A stretch of 56,813 nucleotides of DNA from an uncultured Clostridium sp. (GCA_948471035.1 CAOKRC010000006.1:1-56813), one strand, 5' to 3'. Counted from the first letter of the stretch, positions 45,466-55,319 are shown. The notes: generated by a model from the letters alone, not told the origin. Numbers and translations are program-made.

Positions 45466-47796
45466 GTGAAAAACGTGTTAAAGAAAATAGATAAATTTTT
45501 GAAATGGTTAGGAACAGATAGAAATACATTTGTTACATTCATTTTAACCCTTGCTACTATTTATGTAATGGTTGATAGAATTGCAGAAATGCTTATACTG
45601 TTCTTTACAGGAATAGGAGTTTCATATTGGGGACCAATTACATATACAATTGCTCTTGCTTGCCCTGTTTTTGCATTTTTATTTTCAGGGTCATCAAGTT
45701 TTGCAAAATCATATAAATTAAAAGTAACATTTTTATATGTATATTGTGTTGCATTATATGTAGTTGGAATTTCAATGGCTGTACAGTGGATAAATGGTGC
45801 ATTATGGATGTTATTAATTTCTGTACCAAATTATAGTGTTATTGTTACAGAATTTTCAAGTTTAATAAAGCCTGCATTCCAAGCACTTGCATTATATTTA
45901 CCACTTATAACGTTCTATCCATTATTTAAATGGATTTTCACAACTCTTAATGAATCAAAAGATATTAGAGATGGTATTAACGATTATGCTGGAATAGATT
46001 TATCAGATAAAAAAACTGGTTGGGGACCATACACATGTGAAAATATTCTTTGTAGAGATAAAATTAAAGGTCATATTGCTAAAATTCCTGAAGCGAGAAG
46101 ATTTGACCCTGCACTTATTGTAGGTATCTCTGGTACTGGTAAAACTTCTATGATATTTGAACCTATGATTGCAAGAGACATTGAAAAAAAATATTTCTTT
46201 AAAGAAATTTCAAAAGAAATGGGATTTACTGCATTAAAAACAGGAATAGCTCATTTAAATCGTCCTTATAATAATGATTATTTAAATGAAAACTTTTCTT
46301 TAAATATGCTAACACCAACTGCTGGAAAAGAAAGCTTATATAAAGCTTATATGAATAAAATGATTTATAATGACAAAAGTTCAAGAGGAATTATATATAG
46401 AACTTTAGGACTTACTCACATATCACCAGATATAGAATCGACAAATCACATGGTTGAAGTAGCCCAGAATTTTAATATACCATATAATTTGATAGACCCA
46501 AATGATTCTCGTTCACCTGGTTTAAACCCATTTATATATGATGACCCATCATTAACAGCTATTGCTGTTTCAACCGTATTAAAAGGAATGTATAACCAAA
46601 ATCAAGTTGGTGAAGAAGAATCATTTATGATAAATTCTTCAATACAAGCAGTTGAGAACTTGTCTATATTATTAAAAGTAATGTATCCAATACTTCATAA
46701 TGGAGATTTACCAACTCTTGAAGATATGCTTAAAATGTTAAATGATTTTGACTTAGTTGAAGATATGTGTAAAAAAATGGAACAAAATCCAGAACTTGCT
46801 GAAAAATTTGCTTTACAAATTGGATATTTCAAAAAACATTTCTATAAAGATAGTAATAGAACAGATACTGAACGTTTTGTATATTCAGCAATTACTCAAC
46901 TTGATAACTTATTACGTATTGGTAATGTAAGAAATATTCTATGTAATAGAGTAAATAATTTAGATTTTGATAAAATGCTTATGGATGGAGAAGTAACATT
47001 TGTATGTACAAGAAGAGGAGATTTAGGTGCAACAGCACACCTTGCATTTGGATTATTCTTTATATTACTTATGCAGTTTTCAGTGCTAAGACGTCCTGGA
47101 AATGAAAATACAAGAATTCCTCATTTCTTATATATAGATGACTTCCCAGAATATATTTGTCCTGCAACAGAAGCTTTATATACAATATATAGAAAATACC
47201 ATGTAGGAACAATTATATCTGCACAAAACTTAACACAACTTGGATTTAGAGGGCAATCAAAATATAGAGATAATATAATGTCTAACTGTACAACTAAACT
47301 TGTTTTTGGTGGTATAACACGTGAAGAAAGTGAAATATGGCAAAAAGAATTTGGTGACCATAGAGAGTGGAAATTTACTTCAACATATGATACTTCTAAA
47401 GTCGCATATGACTCTAAATTAGGTACTCCAAAGTGGGATTGGAAAGAAAATATTGCATCTGGAAAATTACAAGCACTAAAATTTAAAGATTGTGCTTACA
47501 TTATTAAAGATTTAAAGGGTAAAAATAATTATGGTGATGGTAAAGTAGATTTCTTAGAAGCAAAATATAAAGAGCCACATGTTGCTAAAAAATATGATTT
47601 TACTAAATTTACAAGTGGTATCACAGAAGATGAATCTTCTTTAAAAAAGAAAAAAATGGATTTAACAAAACAAGACTATATAACAGATTCACAGGGTGAT
47701 ATAGATCCAATAAAATCAGATAATACTGATTCAAAGTTTCTATTTGATAACCAAGATGCAATTATATTTGATTTTAAAAAAAATGATTCAAATTAG
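45466..47796 (+). CDS. TraG/VirD4-like conjugation-type ATPase
   Basis: The protein (about 776 residues) has four or five N-terminal membrane helices (to about residue 165), a Walker A motif (VGISGTGKTSMIFEP), and a Walker B-like and TraM-recognition part (PHFLYIDDFPEYI, GTIISAQNLTQLGFRGQSKY). This resembles the coupling proteins that pass DNA or proteins to type IV secretion channels. No relaxase or VirB4 gene lies nearby. The start is uncertain: GTG at 45466 is taken, while an in-frame TTG at 45376 has no ribosome site. No in-frame CGG occurs in its length. Confidence 0.78.
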   Translation: MKNVLKKIDKFLKWLGTDRNTFVTFILTLATIYVMVDRIAEMLILFFTGIGVSYWGPITYTIALACPVFAFLFSGSSSFAKSYKLKVTFLYVYCVALYVVGISMAVQWINGALWMLLISVPNYSVIVTEFSSLIKPAFQALALYLPLITFYPLFKWIFTTLNESKDIRDGINDYAGIDLSDKKTGWGPYTCENILCRDKIKGHIAKIPEARRFDPALIVGISGTGKTSMIFEPMIARDIEKKYFFKEISKEMGFTALKTGIAHLNRPYNNDYLNENFSLNMLTPTAGKESLYKAYMNKMIYNDKSSRGIIYRTLGLTHISPDIESTNHMVEVAQNFNIPYNLIDPNDSRSPGLNPFIYDDPSLTAIAVSTVLKGMYNQNQVGEEESFMINSSIQAVENLSILLKVMYPILHNGDLPTLEDMLKMLNDFDLVEDMCKKMEQNPELAEKFALQIGYFKKHFYKDSNRTDTERFVYSAITQLDNLLRIGNVRNILCNRVNNLDFDKMLMDGEVTFVCTRRGDLGATAHLAFGLFFILLMQFSVLRRPGNENTRIPHFLYIDDFPEYICPATEALYTIYRKYHVGTIISAQNLTQLGFRGQSKYRDNIMSNCTTKLVFGGITREESEIWQKEFGDHREWKFTSTYDTSKVAYDSKLGTPKWDWKENIASGKLQALKFKDCAYIIKDLKGKNNYGDGKVDFLEAKYKEPHVAKKYDFTKFTSGITEDESSLKKKKMDLTKQDYITDSQGDIDPIKSDNTDSKFLFDNQDAIIFDFKKNDSN

Positions 47797-47811
47797 TAAA
47801 TAAAAATAGTT

Positions 47812-47858
47812 TAAATATTTAATGGGTGGAAAAGTTTTCTCCACCCATTAAATATTTA
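47812..47858. terminator. Long bidirectional terminator
   Basis: A 19-bp perfect stem (47812-47830 with 47840-47858) carries GGGTGGA/TCCACCC near the loop. It separates convergent genes. Confidence 0.85.
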
Positions 47859-47902
47859 ACTACAAAATGGCATCGTAAAATGCTCTTTTATACTACTACC
47901 CT

Positions 47903-48460
47903 TTAATTCTCATTACCATAAAACGGCTTTAATACTTTAGATACAAGCCACACTATTTTTCCACTATTCTTTCCTGCAAATCCTTTTCCTAAGGCTTTTC
48001 CTCCTACAGTTAAAGATGCAACTAATGCACTTATTAAAAATTGTACTGGAAATGATAATTCATATGAATTTGCTATCTTCATTGCTACAATAGCACTAAT
48101 AGCACCACTTAATACCCCACAAATATCTCCAATAACATCTGCACAAATATTTGCTACTTTTGCTGAGCTTCTAATTAATTTTACTGCTACTTTTGCCCCT
48201 GGAATTTTCTTTGTTGCTTTTGCATGAAATTCTTCTTCACCAGCAACTGTTACTGCAACTCCTATTATATCAAAAATGATACCTACAAAAATAACGGCTA
48301 AAAGTATTATTATTGCTGGAACCATTGGTATATCATTTAATGCTATAGTAGATATGTATGAAAAAAATAGCGATAATATAAATGTTATAATGAAGACTTC
48401 TATAAACCATTTAATATTTTCGTTATTTTTCTTACTATTTTTTTGTTTCAATTTTTCCAC
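47903..48460 (-). CDS. Membrane protein, CorB-like annotation group
   Basis: The 185-residue protein has four membrane helices, glycine-rich later ones (ICADVIGDICGVLSGAISAIVA, then LVASLTVGGKALGKGFAGKN), and a basic N-terminus. It resembles proteins in clostridial genomes annotated loosely as magnesium/cobalt transporter CorB, but it has no CBS or DUF21 domain, so transport is unproven. It is monocistronic. Confidence 0.6.
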   Translation of the reverse strand: MEKLKQKNSKKNNENIKWFIEVFIITFILSLFFSYISTIALNDIPMVPAIIILLAVIFVGIIFDIIGVAVTVAGEEEFHAKATKKIPGAKVAVKLIRSSAKVANICADVIGDICGVLSGAISAIVAMKIANSYELSFPVQFLISALVASLTVGGKALGKGFAGKNSGKIVWLVSKVLKPFYGNEN

Positions 48461-48599
48461 CTATCTCTTTTAAATTAATAATTATCTTTGTTAATTTTAA
48501 CTATCTTATTTTACATTCGCTTCTATTTAATAGTTTCAATAATTTTATAGTAATATAAATATATTTTAATATTTATATTAAATTTTCATATTTCTATTT

Positions 48600-49290
48600 T
48601 AAGTCTAATATTCCTTATAAACTACAAAATAGTTTTGATGGTAAAAGTCTAAGTAAACTTTGTAGTATAGGTCTAGTTGAATTTCTCTATTTTCTACTAA
48701 GCATTACTACTTAGCTGTTTCCATTTAAAGAAAATATTCTTTTATTACTAAAAGAATACCAGACAACCACTTAAATCTACACCTTAATCCTTAGACTTTC
48801 TCGCATTTATATGCAAACATTCTAGAAGTTTTCCTTGAGATATCCTTCTATTACTAGTCTTTTTTGCAATAATAATTTCATAGTTATAATTTCATTATTA
48901 ATTAGCTATTTTAATAACAAAACCTTGTTAACTAATCCCAAATTTATCACTCGAGACAGGCTACTCTATATATTGTGTCTTGGCACTTTATATAGGTTAT
49001 ACTTAAACTGTTTTCATATAATTTGAATACTATTCTTTGCAACCGAGCAAAGATAATAAGTCAATTTTTGATTATATTAAAAAACTGATTAAGCCTCCGC
49101 GATGATAGGGGAATACTATGTATGCCATTACATATTTCCCTAACATCTTTACTCCCTGAAAGCACACATAACTGGGCGTTTTGCGCACAGACAAGAAACT
49201 TCATCGATATGCCCTTTAGTGGATTTTTAGCCCCACCCTCGTAATAGAGATTATCACTAGAATAATGCACCATCTTTTGTAATTATAACA
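48600..49290 (-). ncRNA. Candidate long structured RNA
   Basis: Within a 980-base gap the part 49060-49270 is clearly more GC-rich than nearby intergenic DNA and folds: GATGATAGGGGAA (49101-49113) pairs with TTTCCCTAACATC (49135-49147) around an inner TATGTA/TACATA helix. More short stems (CTAAG/CTTAG, ATTCTTTT/AAAAGAAT) occur on towards 48700. The 70-codon frame inside has no good ribosome site. The strand is inferred from a G-rich minus strand. I cannot match it to a known family such as tmRNA, RNase P or SRP RNA. Confidence 0.42.
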
Positions 49291-49444
49291 TATATTTTCC
49301 AGCCTTTCAAAGTTGTTTTTTTTTGATTTTGTTCTTACATTGTTGATTTTTTCCCTTTTATTTATTGATTCAATTAATTGGTATCATTTTAAAGTTTTTC
49401 TTTTATTTTCTTCGTTTTTCTTCTGTTTTTATAATTTTTACGCA

Positions 49445-50407
49445 CTAATCAATACTACTTAATCTTTCTATTTCTTCTTTTGCTAAACCTGTATACTTTA
49501 TTATTGTTTCTATATTGACTTTATCTTTCAACATCTCCTTAGCAATTTTTTCTTTTTCTTCATTCCTTCCTTGCTCTATCCCTTCTTGCTTTCCAATCTC
49601 TTTTCCAATCTTTTTTCCAATCTCTTCTCCCCTTTTCATCGCCATTCCTTTACGAGATGCTTCTTCTCTTAAAGCATCTTCTCTAAAGTTAAGTATAGCT
49701 CTTAATTGTTTACTTGTTAATATTTCTTCCAATTCTTTCTTAGCTTCTCTTATTATTGGTTCTTTCTCCTTTGCCATTTCTATCAATCCCCCATCCTTAC
49801 TATCTATTAACGCTAGCCAACATTCTAATATATTACTTAATCTAGGCTTTGCTTTTCTAAATTTAGGTAACTCTATAAAGTGATACTTAATATCTGTAAT
49901 TACCTCATAATCCCTATTTTGTTTAGTCACTATCACTGTTTCTGTATGATATTCTGGTAAGTCTAATAAATTAAAGTTTAATATATTTATTAATATTACT
50001 GGTTTTAATTCCTTATATTGGTCTCTTTTAGTTAATTGTTCTACTACTAATCTACTACCATAAAATATAGTCCTTTTTTTCATATCATGTTCATTTTCTA
50101 ATTGCATTTCAATATTGATTATCTCTTTATCATTTATTGTCGCTTTAATATCTAATCTTCCCCATTTATCTTCTGTACTTAAAAAATCTAAACTTGCTTC
50201 TGGTATTATCTCTACTTTTTCAATTTTTATATTCAATAATGCCTCTAAAAATGATATTAAATATTTTTCATTTCCTTTCTTACCAAAAAATACTTTAAAA
50301 ACAATATCATTTTTTAAAGATCTATCTTGCATAGTTAAATCTATATCTTTATCTAACAATATACTTTCAAATATTTCTTCGTTTACTTTCCCCGAATTTT
50401 TGCTCAT
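49445..50407 (-). CDS. Rpn/PDDEXK_2-family recombination-promoting nuclease
   Basis: This 320-residue protein is of the Rpn (transposase_31-like) nuclease family. The N-terminal core shows LKNDIVFKVFFGKKGNEKYL, FLSTEDKWGRLDIKATINDK and IINIEMQLENEHDM, which give the D...ExQ metal site. The C-terminus has low-complexity IGK/EGI repeats (KKIGKEIGKQEGIEQGRNEE) typical of the family and prone to slippage. Such proteins make double-strand breaks and promote RecA-independent recombination. It stands alone. Confidence 0.85.
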   Translation of the reverse strand: MSKNSGKVNEEIFESILLDKDIDLTMQDRSLKNDIVFKVFFGKKGNEKYLISFLEALLNIKIEKVEIIPEASLDFLSTEDKWGRLDIKATINDKEIINIEMQLENEHDMKKRTIFYGSRLVVEQLTKRDQYKELKPVILINILNFNLLDLPEYHTETVIVTKQNRDYEVITDIKYHFIELPKFRKAKPRLSNILECWLALIDSKDGGLIEMAKEKEPIIREAKKELEEILTSKQLRAILNFREDALREEASRKGMAMKRGEEIGKKIGKEIGKQEGIEQGRNEEKEKIAKEMLKDKVNIETIIKYTGLAKEEIERLSSID

Positions 50408-50856
50408 TTATATTTCCTCCTATATTTTATCATATTATATCTCTAAAATAAATATAATTGACAATATTCTTAAAACAATTTACAAAAAAGCAAGTTAGAC
50501 ATTCTTCACCTCCGCTTTATATATTATTATCTTAAAATTTTATTTGGAAATATGTTTAGATATTAAAATTTAACCTTTATGATTATAAATTTTGTATATA
50601 ATTTGCTTGAACTAACTAATTTGTTTAAAATTCTTTTTCCTTAAAAATGTTCTTTTGATAATTTTTTGATAAAACTTACTTTATGAAATTAATTTTAAAT
50701 TATTCATATTATAATATAAAGTTTAGTATTTGTAAATTATTTATTTATAGTTTCTTAATAAATAATAATATATTAATTTATATTTATGACATTTTTATCA
50801 TACTTTTATATATTTGATTATGACATAATTGTCTAGTAGTATAAAAGGAGGTCATT
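50408..50856. other. AT-rich intergenic stretch, no gene seen
   Basis: About 450 bases, nearly all A and T, between two divergent genes. The last 60 bases hold the promoter region of the XRE gene (TTGATT with a TAGTAT/TATAAA region). No structured RNA or frame with a ribosome site is evident. Confidence 0.5.
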
Positions 50857-51045
50857 ATGTTACGTGAAAACAGAATAAAAAATCATCTTACACAAGAAGA
50901 ACTTGCTGAAAAACTAGATATAAGTTGGCGTCATTTACAAAGATTAGAATATAACGAAGAAAAAACCACGGTTAGTACTTTAAAGAAGATTATTAAAGTG
51001 CTTAATATAAGTGATGAAGAAGTTTTAGATTATTTAAAAAGATAA
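50857..51045 (+). CDS. XRE-family HTH regulator
   Basis: The 62-residue protein is a single Cro/C1-type helix-turn-helix: RIKNHLTQEELAEKLDIS, WRHLQRLEYNEEKTTVSTLK, and a last helix ending VLDYLKR. AAAGGAGG precedes the ATG. Its targets are unknown; there is no obvious partner gene. The CGG in ACC ACG GTT is out of frame and read normally. Confidence 0.85.
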   Translation: MLRENRIKNHLTQEELAEKLDISWRHLQRLEYNEEKTTVSTLKKIIKVLNISDEEVLDYLKR

Positions 51046-51142
51046 TAAAGATATTTGTTATTTTATCTGCTACTGATGGTCTTGAAGTAGACCTTAGCAA
51101 AATTGTGTAATGCAGAGTTTTCTATTTTTAGCTTATGATAAG

Positions 51143-51179
51143 TTCAAAAAACACAGCGCAAAACTCTGTGTTTTTTGAA
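51143..51179. terminator. Terminator of the rplJ-rplL unit
   Basis: A 14-bp stem (51143-51156 with 51166-51179) is followed on each strand by A/T runs. It lies 24 bases past the rplL stop, so rplL is the end of its operon here. Confidence 0.85.
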
Positions 51180-51203
51180 TATTTCGTTAAATTATATTTT
51201 AAC

Positions 51204-51572
51204 TTAAGCAAGTTCAACAACTGCTCCAACTTCTGTAAATTTAGCTTTTAAGTCTTCAGCTTCTTCTTTAGAAGCTCCTTCTTTTATTGTTTTTGGTGCT
51301 CCGTCTACTAATTCTTTTGCTTCTTTTAATCCTAATCCTGTAGCATCTCTAACTACTTTGATTACTTGAATTTTATTTGCTCCAGCATCCTTTAATACTA
51401 CATTAAATGAAGATTTTTCTTCTGTTGCAGCTCCCGCTACAGCTCCTCCTGCTACTGGTGCAGCAGCAGCTACTGCTGATACTCCAAATTCTTCTTCTAT
51501 AGCTTTAACTAAATCAGCTAATTCAACAACTGTCATTTTTTTGATTTCTTCAATCATTTCTTCTTTACTCAT
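51204..51572 (-). CDS. rplL: Ribosomal protein L7/L12
   Basis: The 122-residue stalk protein begins [20 protein letters not shown], has the Ala/Gly hinge ([15 protein letters not shown]), and the factor-binding C-terminal domain ([35 protein letters not shown]). The ATG at 51572 has AGGAGG at the right distance. Unlike most bacteria, rpoB does not follow within the window; a terminator and the XRE gene do. Confidence 0.97.
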   Translation of the reverse strand: MSKEEMIEEIKKMTVVELADLVKAIEEEFGVSAVAAAAPVAGGAVAGAATEEKSSFNVVLKDAGANKIQVIKVVRDATGLGLKEAKELVDGAPKTIKEGASKEEAEDLKAKFTEVGAVVELA

Positions 51573-51739
51573 TTTATTTCCTCCTATTTTTGAAGTTTGA
51601 AGTTTGGTATTGAATGTTTGATTGTCCAAATTTATAATTTTTACTTCAACTTCTATTTTTAATATTTAGTGAGTTAAGTTCACTACTCTTATTATTTTTT
51701 TCGTAAAATTAATTTTACAATTTTCTTTCATTTGTTTTT

Positions 51740-52243
51740 CTATGCTTGTGCTTCTTTTTGAACACGTACTTGATCAAGTGCAACTGCAAATTTTGAAATA
51801 TTTCCAAGTAATGCACCAGCAAGCATTGATAGTAATGTTTCTTTTGATGGTAGTTTTGCAAGCGTAATAATTTCTTCAGTTGTCATTACTTTACCTTCAA
51901 CTATACCACCTTTAATTTTATAAAATTCATTTTTCTTTGTAAATTCATATATAGCCTTTGCTGGCTCTAAGTAATCATCTTTTCCTAATATAACTGCTGT
52001 TGGTCCAACTAGTGCTTCATCAAGCCCTTCTAATCCACATTCTTTTATTGCTCTTCTTGTTATATTATTTTTTATTACTTTATATTCTGAATTTGCTTCT
52101 CTTAATGTTTTTCTTAAATCTGTTACATCTGTAACATTAATTCCTCTGTAGTCTGTTAAAAGTACAAGCTTTGCTTCTTTTATAGTAGTAGCTAATGCTT
52201 TTACTTCTTCATCTTTTTGTTTAATAATTTTCTCGTTTGCCAT
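51740..52243 (-). CDS. rplJ: Ribosomal protein L10
   Basis: L10 anchors the L7/L12 stalk. The 167-residue protein shows LVLLTDYRGINVTDVTDLRK, NSEYKVIKNNITRRAIKECG and ALVGPTAVILGKDD. Start at 52243 with GGGGGAGGTG upstream, immediately after the L10 leader RNA, which lets excess L10 repress the operon. Confidence 0.97.
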   Translation of the reverse strand: MANEKIIKQKDEEVKALATTIKEAKLVLLTDYRGINVTDVTDLRKTLREANSEYKVIKNNITRRAIKECGLEGLDEALVGPTAVILGKDDYLEPAKAIYEFTKKNEFYKIKGGIVEGKVMTTEEIITLAKLPSKETLLSMLAGALLGNISKFAVALDQVRVQKEAQA

Positions 52244-52254
52244 TTGGTTATTCA

Positions 52255-52395
52255 CCTCCCCCGAAATTCTATATATCTTTAAAATTAAAAACCACCCATA
52301 ATATCCATACTGAGGCATATTATGAGTGGTTATCCCGCTCAAAACTTATATACCTCGGTAGGACTTATAAACTATGCCTACTGTCTTTGGCTATT
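52255..52395 (-). promoter_or_regulatory. L10 leader RNA with attenuator
   Basis: Upstream of rplJ the minus strand reads ACAGTAGGCATAG, then CCTACCGAGGTATATAAG and GAGCGGGATAACC, the kink-turn and pairing pattern of the L10(L12)4-binding leader. A terminator hairpin follows (AACCACTCATAATAT pairing with ATATTATGGGTGGTT, then Ts). Confidence 0.82.
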
Positions 52396-52401
52396 TATTT
52401 C

Positions 52402-53085
52402 TTATTTTTGGTTTATATATATGCTTGGTCCCATTGTAGTTGTTACTGCAACACTTTTAATATATTGACCTTTTGAAGCAGCTGGTTTTGCTTTAATTAT
52501 CGCTTCAATTACTGTTTCGTAATTTTGTAATAATTTTTCAGCTCCAAATGATACTTTTCCAAATCCTAAGTGAATAATGTTTGTTTTATCTAAACGATAT
52601 TCAACTTTACCTGATTTAATTTCACTAATTGCTTTTGTAACATCCATTGTAACTGTTCCTGATTTTGGGTTAGGCATTAATCCTTTTGGTCCTAATACTT
52701 TACCAAGTCTACCAACAACACCCATCATATCTGGAGTTGCAACTATAACATCATATTCAAACCAGTTTTCTTTTTCAATTTTTGGTATTAGTTCTTCAGC
52801 ACCAACAAAATCTGCTCCTGCAGCTTCTGCTTCTTTTGCTTTATCACCTTTTGCAAAAACTAAAACTCTTAATGTTTTTCCTGTTCCATTTGGAAGTACT
52901 ACTGTACCTCTAACTTGTTGGTCTGCATGTTTAGAATCTACTCCTAATTTAACATGTAGTTCAACTGTTTCATCAAACTTTGCTTTTGGAAATTTATCAA
53001 TTATTTCCATAGCTTCTTTTGCTTCATAAACCTTAGTAGAATCTACTAATTTAGAAGCTTCTTCATATCTTTTTCCTTGTTTCAT
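52402..53085 (-). CDS. rplA: Ribosomal protein L1
   Basis: The 227-residue L1 protein shows [60 protein letters not shown] and [15 protein letters not shown] precedes the ATG. It follows rplK after an unusual hairpin-rich 196-base gap. Confidence 0.97.
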   Translation of the reverse strand: MKQGKRYEEASKLVDSTKVYEAKEAMEIIDKFPKAKFDETVELHVKLGVDSKHADQQVRGTVVLPNGTGKTLRVLVFAKGDKAKEAEAAGADFVGAEELIPKIEKENWFEYDVIVATPDMMGVVGRLGKVLGPKGLMPNPKSGTVTMDVTKAISEIKSGKVEYRLDKTNIIHLGFGKVSFGAEKLLQNYETVIEAIIKAKPAASKGQYIKSVAVTTTMGPSIYINQK

Positions 53086-53156
53086 TTAAATCCTCCTTTG
53101 GTACAAACGAGTTATCCTCTCCCAATTTTTATTTTAATTCATTAACTATAATACTT

Positions 53157-53279
53157 AATTCAAATCAAAAGCAAGTAGTACTAGGCAATCTTCATAAAAA
53201 TGTTTTAGATTGTACGTTTGTACATCAAAAACATTTTTATGAAGATTAACAAAGTAATGCGAAGCTTTTCATTTGAATT
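53157..53279. repeat. Nested inverted-repeat element between rplK and rplA
   Basis: Outer arms of 16 bases (53157-53172 with 53264-53279, one mismatch) enclose inner arms of over 20 bases (53187-53209 with 53224-53247) and a GTAC-type tip. The 123-bp unit has no coding frame. It resembles a MITE or a strong transcript hairpin inside the ribosomal operon. Confidence 0.7.
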
Positions 53280-53281
53280 TA

Positions 53282-53710
53282 TTATTCTGCTACAACAACA
53301 CCCATAGAACGAGCTGTACCTTTTACCATACTCATTGCTGTTTCAATTGATGCAGCATTTAAATCTTCCATTTTTTGTTCTGCTATTTGTCTTACTTGTT
53401 CCATTGTAATTGTTGCAACTTTGTCTTTATTTGGTTTTCCTGAACCTTTTTCTATTTTTAATGCTTTTTTGATTAACACTGCAACTGGTGGAACTTTTGT
53501 AATAAATTCAAAAGATTTATCTTTGTAAACAGTAATTACAACTGGTATTATCATACCTGGTTGGTTTGCTGTTCTATCATTAAATTCTTTAACAAACTGC
53601 ATAATATTTACACCACTTGAACCAAGTGCAGGTCCTACTGGTGGAGCTGGAGTTGCCTTTCCTGCTTCTATTTGTAATTTAATTACATTTGAAATTTCTT
53701 TCTCTGCCAT
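53282..53710 (-). CDS. rplK: Ribosomal protein L11
   Basis: The 142-residue L11 protein has [39 protein letters not shown] and the C-terminal rRNA-binding part with [14 protein letters not shown] and [10 protein letters not shown]. Start at 53710 follows AAGGTAGG by 8 bases. Confidence 0.97.
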   Translation of the reverse strand: MAEKEISNVIKLQIEAGKATPAPPVGPALGSSGVNIMQFVKEFNDRTANQPGMIIPVVITVYKDKSFEFITKVPPVAVLIKKALKIEKGSGKPNKDKVATITMEQVRQIAEQKMEDLNAASIETAMSMVKGTARSMGVVVAE

Positions 53711-53751
53711 TTTTTTCACCTACCTTCAATTGAATTTATATGTTTTTTATT

Positions 53752-54285
53752 TTAAACAAGCTTTTGTACTTGAGAAAACTCTAAATCTACTGGGGTTTCC
53801 CTTCCAAACATAGACACTAGTACTTTCACTTTATGTTTTTCTTTATTTATTTCTTGTACTACTCCTATGAAATCTGCTAATGGTCCATTCATAATTTTTA
53901 CTGAATCATTTACTTCATAATCTACATTTATACCTGTTTCTTCAAAGCCCATATTTCTTATTTCTTCATCTGTTAATGGTATTGGATCCGCACCTGAACC
54001 AACAAATCCAGTTACTCCCCTTGTATTTCTTACTATATACCATGATTCTTCTGTTACTATCATTTTAATTAAAACATAACCTGGAAAAACTTTTTTTAGA
54101 TTTGTTTTTCTTTTTCCATCTTTAATTTCTATTTGCTCCTCCATTGGAACAACAATATCAAAGAAAAAATCTTCTAATTCTCTATTTTTTATTGTTTTTT
54201 CTAAGTCTGTTTTAACTTTATTTTCATACCCAGAATATGTATGTACAACATACCATCTTGGTTCTTTTTCTTCAATTTGAGACAT
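53752..54285 (-). CDS. nusG: Transcription factor NusG
   Basis: NusG binds RNA polymerase and helps elongation and termination. The 177-residue protein starts with the NGN domain (PRWYVVHTYSGYENKVKTDL, FPGYVLIKMIVTEESWYIVR, GVTGFVGSGADPIPL) and ends with a KOW domain (DSVKIMNGPLADFIGVVQEI). AAGGAGG precedes the ATG. It sits in the usual secE-nusG-rplK order. Confidence 0.97.
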   Translation of the reverse strand: MSQIEEKEPRWYVVHTYSGYENKVKTDLEKTIKNRELEDFFFDIVVPMEEQIEIKDGKRKTNLKKVFPGYVLIKMIVTEESWYIVRNTRGVTGFVGSGADPIPLTDEEIRNMGFEETGINVDYEVNDSVKIMNGPLADFIGVVQEINKEKHKVKVLVSMFGRETPVDLEFSQVQKLV

Positions 54286-54345
54286 TTTAAGTAGCCTCCT
54301 TTATTTAAACATTTTAAGATTATTGTTAGAAATAGTATTATTTTA

Positions 54346-54666
54346 TTATTGTACTATATTTGTATCTACTTCATTATTTACAATGGTATTATTTGTTATT
54401 TCATTAGATATACTATTACCTATATTATTAGTTTCATCTGTACTAACAATACTTTTTAATCTATCAATTCCATGTGTATTTAATTTTTCAAAAGCTAAGT
54501 CCAATACAAAAACTATAATGGCTGTAATTAAAACAATTGTAATAACTGCTGTTGTATTATTTGCTACTTGTTTTGGTGTTGGCCAAATAACTTTTTTTAG
54601 TTCTGCCTTAAAATCCTTAAAAAAATGTCTATTACTTTCTTTTTTATTTTTTACTTCTTTTGCCAT
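54346..54666 (-). CDS. secE: Preprotein translocase subunit SecE
   Basis: SecE stabilises SecY in the membrane channel. The 106-residue protein has the conserved FKAELKKVIWPTPKQVANNT and one membrane helix (residues about 40-62). The last 40 residues are an Asn/Thr/Ile-rich tail not found in most short SecE proteins. GGAGGTTAAA lies before the ATG. Confidence 0.93.
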   Translation of the reverse strand: MAKEVKNKKESNRHFFKDFKAELKKVIWPTPKQVANNTTAVITIVLITAIIVFVLDLAFEKLNTHGIDRLKSIVSTDETNNIGNSISNEITNNTIVNNEVDTNIVQ

Positions 54667-54687
54667 TTTAACCTCCTAAAAATAGGT

Positions 54688-54852
54688 TTATTTTGTTTCT
54701 TTATGTGTTGTACGTTTTTTACAGAATTTACAATACTTTACGATTTCTAATCTATCTGTATTGTTTCTCTTGTTTTTTTCTGTCATATAATTTCTTCTTT
54801 TACATTCTGTACATTCTAATGTGATATGTTCTCTTGGTCCTTTTGCAGCCAT
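54688..54852 (-). CDS. rpmG: Ribosomal protein L33
   Basis: The 54-residue protein has the zinc-ribbon form of L33 ([20 protein letters not shown], then [16 protein letters not shown]) with two CxxC pairs. GGAGGTG precedes the ATG. It heads the secE-nusG-rplKA run. Confidence 0.95.
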   Translation of the reverse strand: MAAKGPREHITLECTECKRRNYMTEKNKRNNTDRLEIVKYCKFCKKRTTHKETK

Positions 54853-54890
54853 GTTAAATACACCTCCGTAATCTCTTTCCTTACTTTATA

Positions 54891-54934
54891 AAACTATGTG
54901 AGCATATGCCTTTTTGCATATGCTCACATAGTTT
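54891..54934. terminator. Terminator upstream of rpmG
   Basis: A 19-bp perfect stem (54891-54909 with 54916-54934) with loop CTTTTT separates the flavin reductase operon from the ribosomal one. Confidence 0.82.
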
Positions 54935-54992
54935 ATCACAAATACTATGTTCTGTCAATATTTATAAGGATTTTTTTGTAATTTCGTGATTT

Positions 54993-55319
54993 TTATAATA
55001 TTAATTCATCATCGCTTTGTTTTTGTGTGAATTCCTTGCTTTTATCTTGGTTATTATTTTCTTTTATTTTTGGTTTTAATCCTTTATTCTTCTTATGCTC
55101 TGGATCAAATTTTATTATACTATTATATTTTACATTTTCATTTATTTTAGGTCTTACTTTCTTTTTCTTACGATTTGGGTCCATTTTTATTATGTTATAT
55201 GATCTCATATTTTCTTCTATTTTTCTTCTTAAATATGAACAATTATCATAATAATTAATAGCCTCATTTGTTTGCTCATATATTTTCCTTTTTATATCTT
55301 TAAAACTAAAATCTTCCAT
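54993..55319 (-). CDS. Charged protein with two internal repeats, unknown function
   Basis: The 108-residue protein is very basic in its middle and carries two similar units, YNIIKMDPNRKKKKVRPKIN and YNSIIKFDPEHKKNKGLKPK. No membrane helix is seen and no family is recognised. The ATG directly follows the stop of the flavin reductase-like gene (TAAATG), so the two are co-translated. Confidence 0.6.
   Translation of the reverse strand: MEDFSFKDIKRKIYEQTNEAINYYDNCSYLRRKIEENMRSYNIIKMDPNRKKKKVRPKINENVKYNSIIKFDPEHKKNKGLKPKIKENNNQDKSKEFTQKQSDDELIL

Noticed and set aside
49061-49273. 70-codon minus-strand frame
   Set aside because: It has no good ribosome site and coincides with the strong stem of the candidate RNA.
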